DNA of 64,000 bases from contig NZ_JAQKGU010000011.1 of the NCBI RefSeq assembly GCF_028532725.1, forward strand, positions 1 through 64,000, in the 5' to 3' direction. Position numbers and translations under genes: made by a program. Below are positions 25,953 to 33,280 of this stretch, in pieces. Under the pieces are notes generated by a model. The model did no database searches, was not told the DNA's origin, and saw only the letters and a program-made list of their open reading frames with translations. This stretch comes from Desulfovibrio sp. Fe33 (GTDB lineage: Bacteria; Desulfobacterota; Desulfovibrionia; Desulfovibrionales; Desulfovibrionaceae). The stretch's first letter is position 1; the number at the start of each line of letters is the position of its first letter.

Positions 25953-26660
25953 CTACACGTCCAGTTTGATGGTGGCCTTGCCGGGAGCGTATCCCTTGAG
26001 AGTGCGGACCATTTCCCTGATGGAGGCGGAGATGATGTCCTCCACGAAGGGCTTCATGCCAACCGGCGCGCCGTCGATATCGAGCTGGATGGAGTTGTGC
26101 ATGGCCAGACACGCCTTGGTCGTGGTTTTTCCCGCCACGATTTCAGAGGCCAGCGTGCGGCAGTCCGGGCGGCCGCAGGTCTCACAGTCCATGCCCGGCA
26201 GGAAGAATCCCTTTTCAAGCACGGCGTCGGCCAGGGCCGAAATGTCGTTGAGCACGGGCACTCCTTCCACGGATTCGTCACCCACGCTGGCTATGGCCAG
26301 CTCCGGGTGGAGCCAGTCCACGCCGTCGGACAGGTCGCCGCGCAGACAGAGGATGCGCGGCAGAAAGCCCAGTTCCTTGCCTCCTTCCACGATGAGCACG
26401 TCATTGTTCAGCAACGGCAACAGATCGGGCAGGAAGCTGCGTTTGGTCCAGTGAACGAAGGTTTCCTTGGGGTTCAGGCCCGCCACGGCGTCGCAGACGG
26501 ATGCGTAGTCCGTGGTGTCGGTGTCGCTCCAATCGAAGCCGTGGTGGCTGAATTTGGCCGCGGAAACGGTCAGTCCTTGTTCCTTGAAATGGCGGGCGAG
26601 TTGTACGCCCAGGGTGGTCTTGCCGGATTTCTTCGGTCCGACGAGGGAGACTGCCTTCAT
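25953..26660 (-). CDS. mobB: MobB-like GTPase with C-terminal Fe-S-type domain
   Basis: A 235-residue protein. The N-terminal two thirds is MobB-like: P-loop VGPKKSGKTTLGVQLAR, then KFSHHGFDWSDTDTTDY and a Walker-B-type VLIVEGGKELG. MobB assists MobA in attaching nucleotide to molybdopterin. The last third (residues about 165-200) contains LPGMDCETCGRPDCRTLA and a downstream Cys, the spacing of small 4Fe-4S domains such as the one in RnfB; this is absent from E. coli MobB (about 170 residues). It follows tupC by 16 bp, placing it in the tungstate operon. Confidence 0.78.
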   Translation of the reverse strand: MKAVSLVGPKKSGKTTLGVQLARHFKEQGLTVSAAKFSHHGFDWSDTDTTDYASVCDAVAGLNPKETFVHWTKRSFLPDLLPLLNNDVLIVEGGKELGFLPRILCLRGDLSDGVDWLHPELAIASVGDESVEGVPVLNDISALADAVLEKGFFLPGMDCETCGRPDCRTLASEIVAGKTTTKACLAMHNSIQLDIDGAPVGMKPFVEDIISASIREMVRTLKGYAPGKATIKLDV

Positions 26661-26676
26661 GAGTTCCTCCGAACGG

Positions 26677-27330
26677 TTAGACGGTCCGCACGAGGCGGCC
26701 GCTATCGAGATAGTGGATGTGTTCCGTGACCCCTTCGAGCCAGGGCATATCGTGGCTGGCGATAACCAGGCTCGCGCCGTACTCGTCGCGGGCGGACAGC
26801 ACTGCTTGATGGATCAGTTCGGCGCTTTTTGCGTCCAGGCTGGCCGTGGGCTCGTCCATGAGGAGGAGCTTGGGCTTGAGAACCAGGCGCGCCGCCAGGG
26901 CCACGCGCTGCACTTCGCCGCCGGACAGCTCGTACCATTGCCGCTTGGCGAATATGGCGGGGTCGAGTCCGACGATTTCTAGAGCCCGGGCCACCTTGCC
27001 CGGGATGTCGTTCTTGCGGCGAATGCGCAGTCCGTAGGCCACGTTGGCGAAGACCGTGCGCTTGAGCAGGTAGGGTTCCTGCACCAGCAGCGTGACCTGT
27101 CGGTTCACGGCCGACCTGGCCTGGGCGGGGCGGCCGAGAAAAGTGATGGTGCCGTGCGCCGGCGATTCCAGGAAGGCGAGCAGCCGGAGCATGGTGGATT
27201 TGCCGGAGCCGTTGGGACCCGCGAGGCCGATGATGGAGCCTTTCTCGAATTCCAGGTGGTCGATGTCGAGGACGGTACGTTCGGAATAGCGTTGGCGAAT
27301 CTTGTCGAGGGAGATCAGGGGAATGGTCAT
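26677..27330 (-). CDS. tupC: Tungstate ABC transporter, ATP-binding protein
   Basis: A 217-residue ATPase with Walker A GLAGPNGSGKST, signature LSGGEVQRVALAARL and Walker B LLLMDEPTASLDAK. It energises the TupB permease. The ATG at 27330 overlaps the tupB stop (ATGA); the open frame upstream belongs to another frame of tupB. The tungstate specificity is taken from the TupA and TupB neighbours and from the linked aldehyde oxidoreductase, because the ATPase itself does not show it. Confidence 0.87.
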   Translation of the reverse strand: MTIPLISLDKIRQRYSERTVLDIDHLEFEKGSIIGLAGPNGSGKSTMLRLLAFLESPAHGTITFLGRPAQARSAVNRQVTLLVQEPYLLKRTVFANVAYGLRIRRKNDIPGKVARALEIVGLDPAIFAKRQWYELSGGEVQRVALAARLVLKPKLLLMDEPTASLDAKSAELIHQAVLSARDEYGASLVIASHDMPWLEGVTEHIHYLDSGRLVRTV

Positions 27331-28022
27331 TGGACTGCCCGTTTCTTGAGGCCTGCGGCCCCGATGTTGACCAGCAGCGCAACGGTCAGGAGGACCATGC
27401 CCAGGGCGATGCCCACGGCGAATTCGCCTTTGCCGGTTTCCAGCGCGATGGCCGTGGTGATGGTTCGGGTATGCCATTTGATGTTTCCGCCGACCATCAT
27501 GGAGATGCCCACTTCGGAGACGATCCGCCCGTATGCGGCCATGGCCGCGAGCATGATGGAATAACGGGCTTCGAGGACCGTGGCCCACATCATCTGGACC
27601 GGGGTCGCGCCCAGGGTGAGCAGGGTCATGGGCAGCCGCTTGTCGAGCGACTCCACGGCGTTGGCGGTCATGGCGATGATGATGGGCAGCCCGAGCAGGG
27701 TCTGGCCGATGGACATGCCGGGTATGGTGAAGAGCAGTCCGGTCCCGCCCAGAGGCCCGTTGCGGGTCAGGAAGGCGTAGACGACCAGTCCTATGACCAC
27801 CGTGGGAAAGGAAAGGAGAGTGTCCACCATGGTGCGGACGACCTTCTTTCCGGGAAATGTTTTGTAGCCCAGCAGGAACCCGAGCGGCACGCCGATGGAC
27901 AGGCTGCATATCATGGACAGGGTGGACGCATACACCGTGGTCGTGATGGCGGAATAGGTCTCGGGATTGCCGGAGAAAAGGAGCTTGAACCCCTGTATGA
28001 AGCCTTGCAGCAGATATTCCAT
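27327..28022 (-). CDS. tupB: Tungstate ABC transporter, permease
   Basis: A 231-residue inner-membrane subunit with about five helices. The ABC permease EAA loop is visible around LPMTLLTLGATPVQMMWATVL cut by a Gly, as in Mo/W/sulfate permeases. The length and the GYKTFPGKKVVRTMVDTLLSFPTVVIGL region are typical of TupB. It lies downstream of tupA, separated by a strong G/C hairpin, and overlaps tupC. Confidence 0.87.
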   Translation of the reverse strand: MEYLLQGFIQGFKLLFSGNPETYSAITTTVYASTLSMICSLSIGVPLGFLLGYKTFPGKKVVRTMVDTLLSFPTVVIGLVVYAFLTRNGPLGGTGLLFTIPGMSIGQTLLGLPIIIAMTANAVESLDKRLPMTLLTLGATPVQMMWATVLEARYSIMLAAMAAYGRIVSEVGISMMVGGNIKWHTRTITTAIALETGKGEFAVGIALGMVLLTVALLVNIGAAGLKKRAVQ

Positions 28023-28039
28023 GTAGCTCTCGTGAAGGC

Positions 28040-28068
28040 GGGGGAGGGAGATGCCGCCTCCCTCCCCC
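28040..28068 (-). promoter_or_regulatory. Intercistronic hairpin between tupA and tupB
   Basis: An 11-bp perfect stem GGGGGAGGGAG/CTCCCTCCCCC with a seven-base loop and no T run. Such structures after a binding-protein gene often stabilise its mRNA and reduce downstream expression; that role is inferred. Confidence 0.5.
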
Positions 28069-28088
28069 GTCGGATGATGACTGTGGTG

Positions 28089-28913
28089 TTATTTTGCGTT
28101 GGGGATGAACAGCTTCTTGCCGAGCAGCTTGAAGTTGCCGATGGCCTCCTGGGTTTCAGGAGAGGCCATCCAGTTGATGAACTTGGTCGCCAGCTCGTAC
28201 TGGGCGTCTTTGCACATGGCGGTGTTCACGGCCAGGGCGCTATACTGGTTGAACAGGACCTTGTCGCCTTCGACCAGGACCACCAGAGGCGGGTTGCCGC
28301 CCTTGGTGTCGGCGTACTTGATGAAGGTGCCGCGGTCGGTCATGGTGTAGCCGTTCTTCTCGTTGGCGATGTTGATGGTCGGCAGCATTCCCTGTCCGGT
28401 CTGGATGTACCAGGCGTCCTTTTCGGGCACGGGCATTTCGGCGGCTTTCCACAGGGACAGCTCCTTCTTGTGGGTGCCGGAGTTGTCGCCGCGGCTGGCG
28501 AACACGGCCTGCTTCTGGGCGATGGTCTTCAGCGCTTCGGCCACGCCCATGCCCTTCACGCCCGCCGGGTCGGAAGCCGGGCCGATGATGACGAAGTCGT
28601 TATACATGAGTTCCTTGCGATCCACGAGCACGCCCTTGTCCACGTAAGCCTTTTCGGCTGCGGGGGCATGGACCAGGACCACGTCCACGTCGCAGTTCTC
28701 GGCCATTTTGAGGGCCTTGCCCGTTCCCACGGCCACGAATTTGATCTCGATGCCGGTGTCTTTCATGAATTTGGGCACGATCAGGTCGTCCAGCAGTCCG
28801 GTGTTGGCGGTGCTGGTGGTGGTGGCCATCATCAGCGTCTGGGCGGCCATGACAGGCAGCGCCATGGCGGCGATGATGAGGCAGGACAGGGCGGCGATCA
28901 GCAAACGTTTCAT
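28089..28913 (-). CDS. tupA: Tungstate ABC transporter, periplasmic binding protein
   Basis: A 274-residue periplasmic protein with a Sec signal (MKRLLIAALSCLIIAAMALP, cleavage near VMAAQ). TTTSTANTGLLDDLIVPKF is the TupA ligand-binding start, and FASRGDNSGTHKKELSLWK is the second ligand segment; both distinguish TupA from ModA. It captures tungstate for TupBC. The start at 28913 is chosen because GGAGGG lies five bases upstream; an ATG four codons earlier would include this site. It is preceded by a ModE-like regulator. Confidence 0.9.
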   Translation of the reverse strand: MKRLLIAALSCLIIAAMALPVMAAQTLMMATTTSTANTGLLDDLIVPKFMKDTGIEIKFVAVGTGKALKMAENCDVDVVLVHAPAAEKAYVDKGVLVDRKELMYNDFVIIGPASDPAGVKGMGVAEALKTIAQKQAVFASRGDNSGTHKKELSLWKAAEMPVPEKDAWYIQTGQGMLPTINIANEKNGYTMTDRGTFIKYADTKGGNPPLVVLVEGDKVLFNQYSALAVNTAMCKDAQYELATKFINWMASPETQEAIGNFKLLGKKLFIPNAK

Positions 28914-28937
28914 TTTTCCCTCCATTTATGAACAGTT

Positions 28938-28961
28938 ATATCCGCTGGCCCCAAACGATAT
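28938..28961. promoter_or_regulatory. Candidate operator in the tupA leader
   Basis: An inverted repeat ATATC/GATAT with a 14-base spacer lies between the regulator stop and the tupA start, a plausible place for control by the ModE-like protein. The arms are short, so this is weak. Confidence 0.25.
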
Positions 28962-28967
28962 GAGGCT

Positions 28968-29354
28968 TTATTCCGTGTCTTCCCGGTAAAATTCACCGGA
29001 CTTCTTTACGTCCATGTCGAGCAGTTCCGAGGCGCGTTGCGTGGCGTACTCCTCCACGTCCAGGTAAAAGTGGAGGAATTTTTCCATAATTTCCTTGCCA
29101 TAGGGCGAAAGATTGAAACGCTGGCCTTTACCTTTGGTCTTTTCCACCAAGGGTTTGCCTATGCGCTCCTCGGCGCTTTTCAATTTGCCCCAGGCGCGGC
29201 GGTAGGACATGCCCAGAGCTTCGGCCGCCTGGCGCAGAGAGCCGAGTTTTTCGACCTGTTGCAGCAGGAGAGTGCTTCCGATGCCGATGTAGGTCTGATC
29301 TTCCTGGTCGAGCCAGACGCGCAGTCTCAGGACGGTTTCAGGTTGTTGTTTCAT
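28968..29354 (-). CDS. ModE-type winged-helix regulator without metal-binding domain
   Basis: A 128-residue DNA-binding protein equivalent to the N-terminal domain of ModE: the helix-turn-helix LGSLRQAAEALGMSYRRAWGKL and wing RFNLSPYGKEIMEKF. The C-terminal TOBE (molbindin) domains that sense oxyanion in E. coli ModE are absent, so how it senses tungstate or molybdate is open. It lies directly upstream of tupABC on the same strand and is the likely regulator of that operon (inference from position). Confidence 0.82.
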   Translation of the reverse strand: MKQQPETVLRLRVWLDQEDQTYIGIGSTLLLQQVEKLGSLRQAAEALGMSYRRAWGKLKSAEERIGKPLVEKTKGKGQRFNLSPYGKEIMEKFLHFYLDVEEYATQRASELLDMDVKKSGEFYREDTE

Positions 29355-29482
29355 GGAGTACCTCGGAGTTCGCAGGCTGGTGAACCCGTCGTTTTGTAAA
29401 GAAGATTATAACAGGAGGAAAAATAGACGATATTTGGGAATTACGTCAACGAAAACATAATAAAGCAGGACTTGGCACCGAA

Positions 29483-30319
29483 TCAGAGCGAAACGGTCTC
29501 GAATGTGTGCGAGCGCAGGTCGGCCAGGAGCATCTTTCCGGCAAGGGTCGGCTTTCCGGTGAGGATGTTGACGACTTCGGAGGCCATGAGGGAGGCCACG
29601 AAGTTCACGGTCGGGGCCGGACAGCCGAGTAATTCCTCCCCGCCGTTGTCCTCGCCCATGAGATCGGCCGGGCCGATCTGTCCAGGCATGACCACGGCCA
29701 CATAGCCGGTCCACCCGGCCAACGCTCCTGTCACCAGGGGAATGGACGCCGCGCCTGCCGCCCTTTGGAGATGGCCGCGCATGGTCAGGCCGCCCAGGGC
29801 GTCCACGGCCACGGCGCAACCCTCCAGGAACTTCGGCAGGGTGTCCGGTGTCAGGAATTCGGACACGGTTTCCAGGGTGGTCGAGGGGTTGACCTCCGCA
29901 GCCCGCAATCGGGCCGCACGGGCCTTGTCCCGGCCCAGACCGTTCAGGGTGGCGAGCGCCTGCCGGTTAAGATTGGACGCCTCGAATTTGTCGCCGTCGG
30001 CCGCGCGCAGGGTCCCGACTCCGAGGCGCAGGAGTTGCTCCAGCAGCGTCCCGCCAAGGCCGCCGAGGCCTACCTGGGCCACTCGGGCGCGGAGCAGGCC
30101 GAGCTGGTCCTCCCGGGAGATGCATTGCCGGTTGCGCAGATAGCGGGTGGGCGTGACGTCCAGTTCCAGGGCCAGGGCCTCGATTTCGCTGCCTGGCACA
30201 TCGTGCCGCGCGGCCAGTTCGGCCACCCGCTCGACGTCAAGGACAGGCCCAGTGCCGCCCCACGGCAGAGAACCGGGGCGCGCCATGGCGAGGATGCCGA
30301 TATTGAGGGTGTCGTCCAA
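29483..30319 (-). CDS. ThiF/MoeB/HesA family adenylyltransferase
   Basis: A 278-residue E1-like enzyme that adenylates the C-terminal Gly of a MoaD/ThiS sulfur carrier. The ATP-binding motif is VAQVGLGGLGGTLLEQLL, followed by FEASNLNRQ with the conserved Asn-x-x-Arg. The two CxxC zinc pairs of E. coli MoeB/ThiF are not present, as in the HesA subgroup. About 70 extra N-terminal residues precede the fold. The start chosen is TTG at 30319, four bases after the moaD stop; an ATG at 30286 is the alternative. Together with moaD and aor it suggests dedicated pterin sulfuration. Confidence 0.82.
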   Translation of the reverse strand: MDDTLNIGILAMARPGSLPWGGTGPVLDVERVAELAARHDVPGSEIEALALELDVTPTRYLRNRQCISREDQLGLLRARVAQVGLGGLGGTLLEQLLRLGVGTLRAADGDKFEASNLNRQALATLNGLGRDKARAARLRAAEVNPSTTLETVSEFLTPDTLPKFLEGCAVAVDALGGLTMRGHLQRAAGAASIPLVTGALAGWTGYVAVVMPGQIGPADLMGEDNGGEELLGCPAPTVNFVASLMASEVVNILTGKPTLAGKMLLADLRSHTFETVSL

Positions 30320-30323
30320 AGGA

Positions 30324-30551
30324 CTAGCCGCCGCCCACCGGGGGAAACAGTCCCACGCGGTCTCCGTCCTGTATCTCGCGATCGAGATCGGAGCGCAGGG
30401 CATTGACGAAAATGAGGGTGACGTCCTTCTCCGGAATGCCGAGCCTGTTTACCAGGGAGCGGACGGTCTCACCCGGTTCCACAGGATAGTCGGCGCTGTT
30501 TTCCGGCAGGTATTTCGCCAGAGTCGCAAAGGTTTTGATTTCTATTCCCAT
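30324..30551 (-). CDS. MoaD/ThiS-like sulfur carrier protein
   Basis: A 75-residue beta-grasp protein ending in VGLFPPVGGG, the C-terminal Gly-Gly that is adenylated and thiocarboxylated. TVRSLVNRLGI and FVNALRSDLDREIQDGDRV are the typical MoaD middle part. It delivers sulfur for the dithiolene of pyranopterin or a related cofactor. It lies between aor and the ThiF-like gene, so it probably serves the tungsten cofactor of AOR. Confidence 0.88.
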   Translation of the reverse strand: MGIEIKTFATLAKYLPENSADYPVEPGETVRSLVNRLGIPEKDVTLIFVNALRSDLDREIQDGDRVGLFPPVGGG

Positions 30552-30589
30552 GTTGTAAATCTAGTCTGTTGGAGTGGGGCGGTCAACCA

Positions 30590-30620
30590 GGAAAAAGGGC
30601 CGGGGAATGTTCCCCGGCCC
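30590..30620 (-). terminator. Intrinsic terminator after aor
   Basis: An 11-bp stem GGGCCGGGGAA/TTCCCCGGCCC, followed on the minus strand by five T, lies directly downstream of aor. moaD therefore depends on readthrough or its own promoter. Confidence 0.85.
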
Positions 30621-30644
30621 ATGTCGTTGGTCGTGTTGTCCGAA

Positions 30645-32372
30645 CTAGGCCTTTGCGCCCTGGAGTTCTTCAACGGTGTAGTCCCAGACCACGTTGTGAG
30701 GCGGCAGGGGATCGGTTTCGAAGAAGCGGGGCAACTGGTCGTCGACCTCGGAGAAGCCCGCGCGCTTGTTGAAGTCCTGCTCATCCTGCATGGCGCCTGC
30801 GCCCAGGGCGACCAAGTCGTTTACGGAGAAGGTGTTGCCGGTCCAGGACTGGACCAGGTCGGCCATGACCTGGACGCCGTTCTCGGAGTCCAGAACCGCG
30901 AAGGCCACGAACAGGCAGAAGCCCATGGAGTCGATGGCCGCGGTGGCTACCTGGAGATTCTTGGACAGCTCGACGTTGCCTTCCTTCTTGTGGCCGTCGA
31001 TGGTCCCGCCCACACCGAGGACGTTGGCGGTGACGCCGTATCCGGCGGTGTGGTCGGCTCCCATGGCGGTGGTGGCGTAAGTCACGCCGACGCCCTTGAC
31101 CGCGCGCGGGTCGTAGGCGGGCATGGATTGGCCCTTGACCGTGGGCAGACGCTCCACGCCGAATGCTCCGCCCGCGAAGTCCACGCCGTTGCCGATAATC
31201 ATGCCCATGGGATCGTCAGTGCCGACCTTCTTGAGCAGTTCGATGGCGGCCTTGCCGTCGCCCCAGGGGATGATGCCGCCGTCCATGGCAACCGCGATGG
31301 TGTTGCCGATTTCGATGGTGTCCATGCCCTTTTCGTCGCACAGGCGGTCCATCATCGCGATGTCGTCGATGTCGCGGATCATGGCGTTGGCCCCGAAGGC
31401 CCAGACGGTTTCGTACTCGAAACCGGAGCTCAGGTAGTTGCCGTTCGCGTCGTTGTACTGCTGGGAGCACTGGATAATGCAGCCGGTATGGCAGCCTTCG
31501 GTGGTCTTGCCGCCGCGTTCGGTGATGACTTCGGCGATCTTTTCGCCGGAGATGTCGGCGGCGTGTTCGCACTGGCCATAGCGGAAGTTCTTTGTGGGCA
31601 GCGCGCCCGCTTCGTTGATGACGTTGACCAGCACGGAGGTGCCGAAGCCGGGCAGGCCTTCGGCGGTGACCGGATGGCCCTTGAGTATGGAGACCCAGGT
31701 GGAGCGGGCTTCCTTGAATGCGTCGTTGTCGACGGCGGAGACCTTCACGTTGACTTCGGGATCAAGGATGATGGCCTTGATCTTCTTGGAGCCCAGGACG
31801 GCGCCCGTGCCGCCGCGTCCGGCCGAGCGGGCGGGCCGCTTGTACGGATCGGTGAACTGGATGGTCGCGGTCTTGCGCAGCGTTTCGCCCGCGGGGCCAA
31901 TCATGGCCGCGCAGAGCTTGTCGCCGTATTCGGCCAGCAGCTTGTCGTGGCCGGGATAGGTGTCCATTCCGGCGATGTCCGACGCGTCGCGGAATTCAAC
32001 CCTGTCTTCGGTGATGAACAGCGAAGAGAAGGGCGCGTCTTCCGCGGGCTTGTCCTCAAGCACGATGGCGACGAGCCCGAGCTTGGGCATCCTGTGTCCA
32101 AACAGGCCGCCGGAGTTGGATTCCTTGATGCCGCCGGTCAGCGGGGACTTGGTGCCCACGGACACGCGGCCGGAGTTGGCGGCCGAAGACCCGCCCAACA
32201 GGCCGGAGGCAATGACCAGCTTGTTCTCGGCGGACAGGGGATGACAAGTGGCGGGGACTTCCTTGTTGATGATCCGGGAGGTCAGTGCGCGACCGCCCAA
32301 TCCGGCGTATAGGCCGACTTCATCAAAGGAATATTCTTGAGTTCGGCAATTGATTCTAAGGATCTTGGGCAT
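30645..32372 (-). CDS. aor: Tungsten-dependent aldehyde:ferredoxin oxidoreductase
   Basis: A 575-residue cytoplasmic enzyme that oxidises aldehydes to acids with ferredoxin as acceptor. The N-terminal pterin domain shows GLGGRALTSRI, the AOR-type SGRVSVGTKSPLTGGIKESN and RSAGRGGTGAVLGSKKIKAI. Cluster cysteines appear in GCHTGCIIQCS, spaced C-x3-C-x3-C. Further C-terminal cysteines are in DSMGFCLF. The length is near the family norm (about 580-605). A strong sigma-70 promoter lies upstream and a terminator downstream, so it is its own transcript, surrounded by tungstate uptake and sulfur-carrier genes. Confidence 0.93.
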   Translation of the reverse strand: MPKILRINCRTQEYSFDEVGLYAGLGGRALTSRIINKEVPATCHPLSAENKLVIASGLLGGSSAANSGRVSVGTKSPLTGGIKESNSGGLFGHRMPKLGLVAIVLEDKPAEDAPFSSLFITEDRVEFRDASDIAGMDTYPGHDKLLAEYGDKLCAAMIGPAGETLRKTATIQFTDPYKRPARSAGRGGTGAVLGSKKIKAIILDPEVNVKVSAVDNDAFKEARSTWVSILKGHPVTAEGLPGFGTSVLVNVINEAGALPTKNFRYGQCEHAADISGEKIAEVITERGGKTTEGCHTGCIIQCSQQYNDANGNYLSSGFEYETVWAFGANAMIRDIDDIAMMDRLCDEKGMDTIEIGNTIAVAMDGGIIPWGDGKAAIELLKKVGTDDPMGMIIGNGVDFAGGAFGVERLPTVKGQSMPAYDPRAVKGVGVTYATTAMGADHTAGYGVTANVLGVGGTIDGHKKEGNVELSKNLQVATAAIDSMGFCLFVAFAVLDSENGVQVMADLVQSWTGNTFSVNDLVALGAGAMQDEQDFNKRAGFSEVDDQLPRFFETDPLPPHNVVWDYTVEELQGAKA

Positions 32373-32442
32373 AGGATTATCCTCTGCGGTTAGGATTCAG
32401 CGTTTTTCTTGACGCTTTGTCGAGACTCTGACTATTGATTGA

Positions 32443-32472
32443 ATTATAGCCTGCTTTGAAAATTAATGTCAA
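32443..32472 (-). promoter_or_regulatory. Strong sigma-70-type promoter of aor
   Basis: On the minus strand, consensus TTGACA (32472-32467) and consensus TATAAT (32448-32443) are separated by 18 bp, giving a leader of about 60 bases. Both hexamers are perfect, rare for this genome and consistent with high expression. Confidence 0.78.
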
Positions 32473-32569
32473 AAAAAACAGCATATTGTGTTCAGTCCGG
32501 CATAATGTTCCATTTCAGTACAATACTCCGGTGAAAGGGGATGCCAATTTGTCAGGGAAAAACGATTAC

Positions 32570-33124
32570 ATGGTAATATCGATGACCGTGGCGTCTGTAT
32601 CGGGTTGGAACTACCTTTTGCAGAAAGGCTTCTATCTCGAAGGCGTCGCCGGTAGCTCCGTACGGGAATTTCTGCATGACGCGCTGGGATTCGCTGACGG
32701 GTTTATCGACACCACCGTCAGAACCATATTCCTGAACAACAGCCCGGTGGACGATCTGGACGCCACCTACGTCAAGGACGGGGACAAGCTCGCCCTGGGC
32801 AGCGCCATGCCGGGATTGGTGGGCATCGTCATGGGCCGCGACAACTTTTACAAAAGTTTTCGCAGCGGCATTTCCGTCAAGGAAGAAGGGCGGGCCGCAG
32901 CGGCTCCGGCCCGGTTGTCGGTGAAGGTGTTCAGTACCTTGGCCGTGGAGATCGGCCGGAACCTTCTGGAAAGGGGCATCTGGGTGAATGCGGCGGATTT
33001 GACGGCTTTTCTTCGGGGCAAGAAAACGCAAATTCTCGAAGCTCCCGGCGCGAGCGCGGACGATTTCTTGGGCAGGCTCGAAACACTGGCCGGAGAGGTG
33101 CCCATTCGCCTCAGATTTGTTTGA
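32570..33124 (+). CDS. Unknown protein, possible MoaD-like beta-grasp domain
   Basis: A 184-residue protein divergent from aor. I do not recognise the family. Residues about 30-90 (SVREFLHDALGF, IFLNNSPVDDLDATYVKDGD, then KLALGSAMPGLVG) line up in order with the MoaD-like protein of this locus (TVRSLVNRLGI, IFVNALRSDLDREIQDGD, RVGLFPPVGGG), which suggests a beta-grasp fold without the terminal Gly-Gly and with a C-terminal extension of about 90 residues. The start at 32570 follows AGGGA at some distance; other starts are possible because the frame is open upstream to 32456. Confidence 0.5.
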   Translation: MVISMTVASVSGWNYLLQKGFYLEGVAGSSVREFLHDALGFADGFIDTTVRTIFLNNSPVDDLDATYVKDGDKLALGSAMPGLVGIVMGRDNFYKSFRSGISVKEEGRAAAAPARLSVKVFSTLAVEIGRNLLERGIWVNAADLTAFLRGKKTQILEAPGASADDFLGRLETLAGEVPIRLRFV

Positions 33125-33211
33125 TGGGTCTGCAAGACGGTTTTTTGTCTATCTTATAGATGATATATTACCTGTGGAATATTTGTTTGGCTTTTTGTGG
33201 CGAGGAAAAGA

Positions 33212-33252
33212 ATTAACGGATACAATGTCGGTGATAATTGTGAAGCGTTAAT
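33212..33252 (+). promoter_or_regulatory. Hairpin in the leader of the outer-membrane protein gene
   Basis: Outer arms ATTAACG/CGTTAAT and inner arms ACAAT/ATTGT form an interrupted stem about 30 bases before the gene at 33281. It could be an operator or an RNA element; its role is unknown. Confidence 0.35.
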
Positions 33253-33280
33253 TGTTTGAGCACCATGAGGGGGCATTTCG

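Noticed and set aside
30147-32312. Long plus-strand frame antisense to aor, moaD and the ThiF-like gene
   Set aside because: The minus-strand proteins are complete and motif-bearing; the antisense translation shows no family features.
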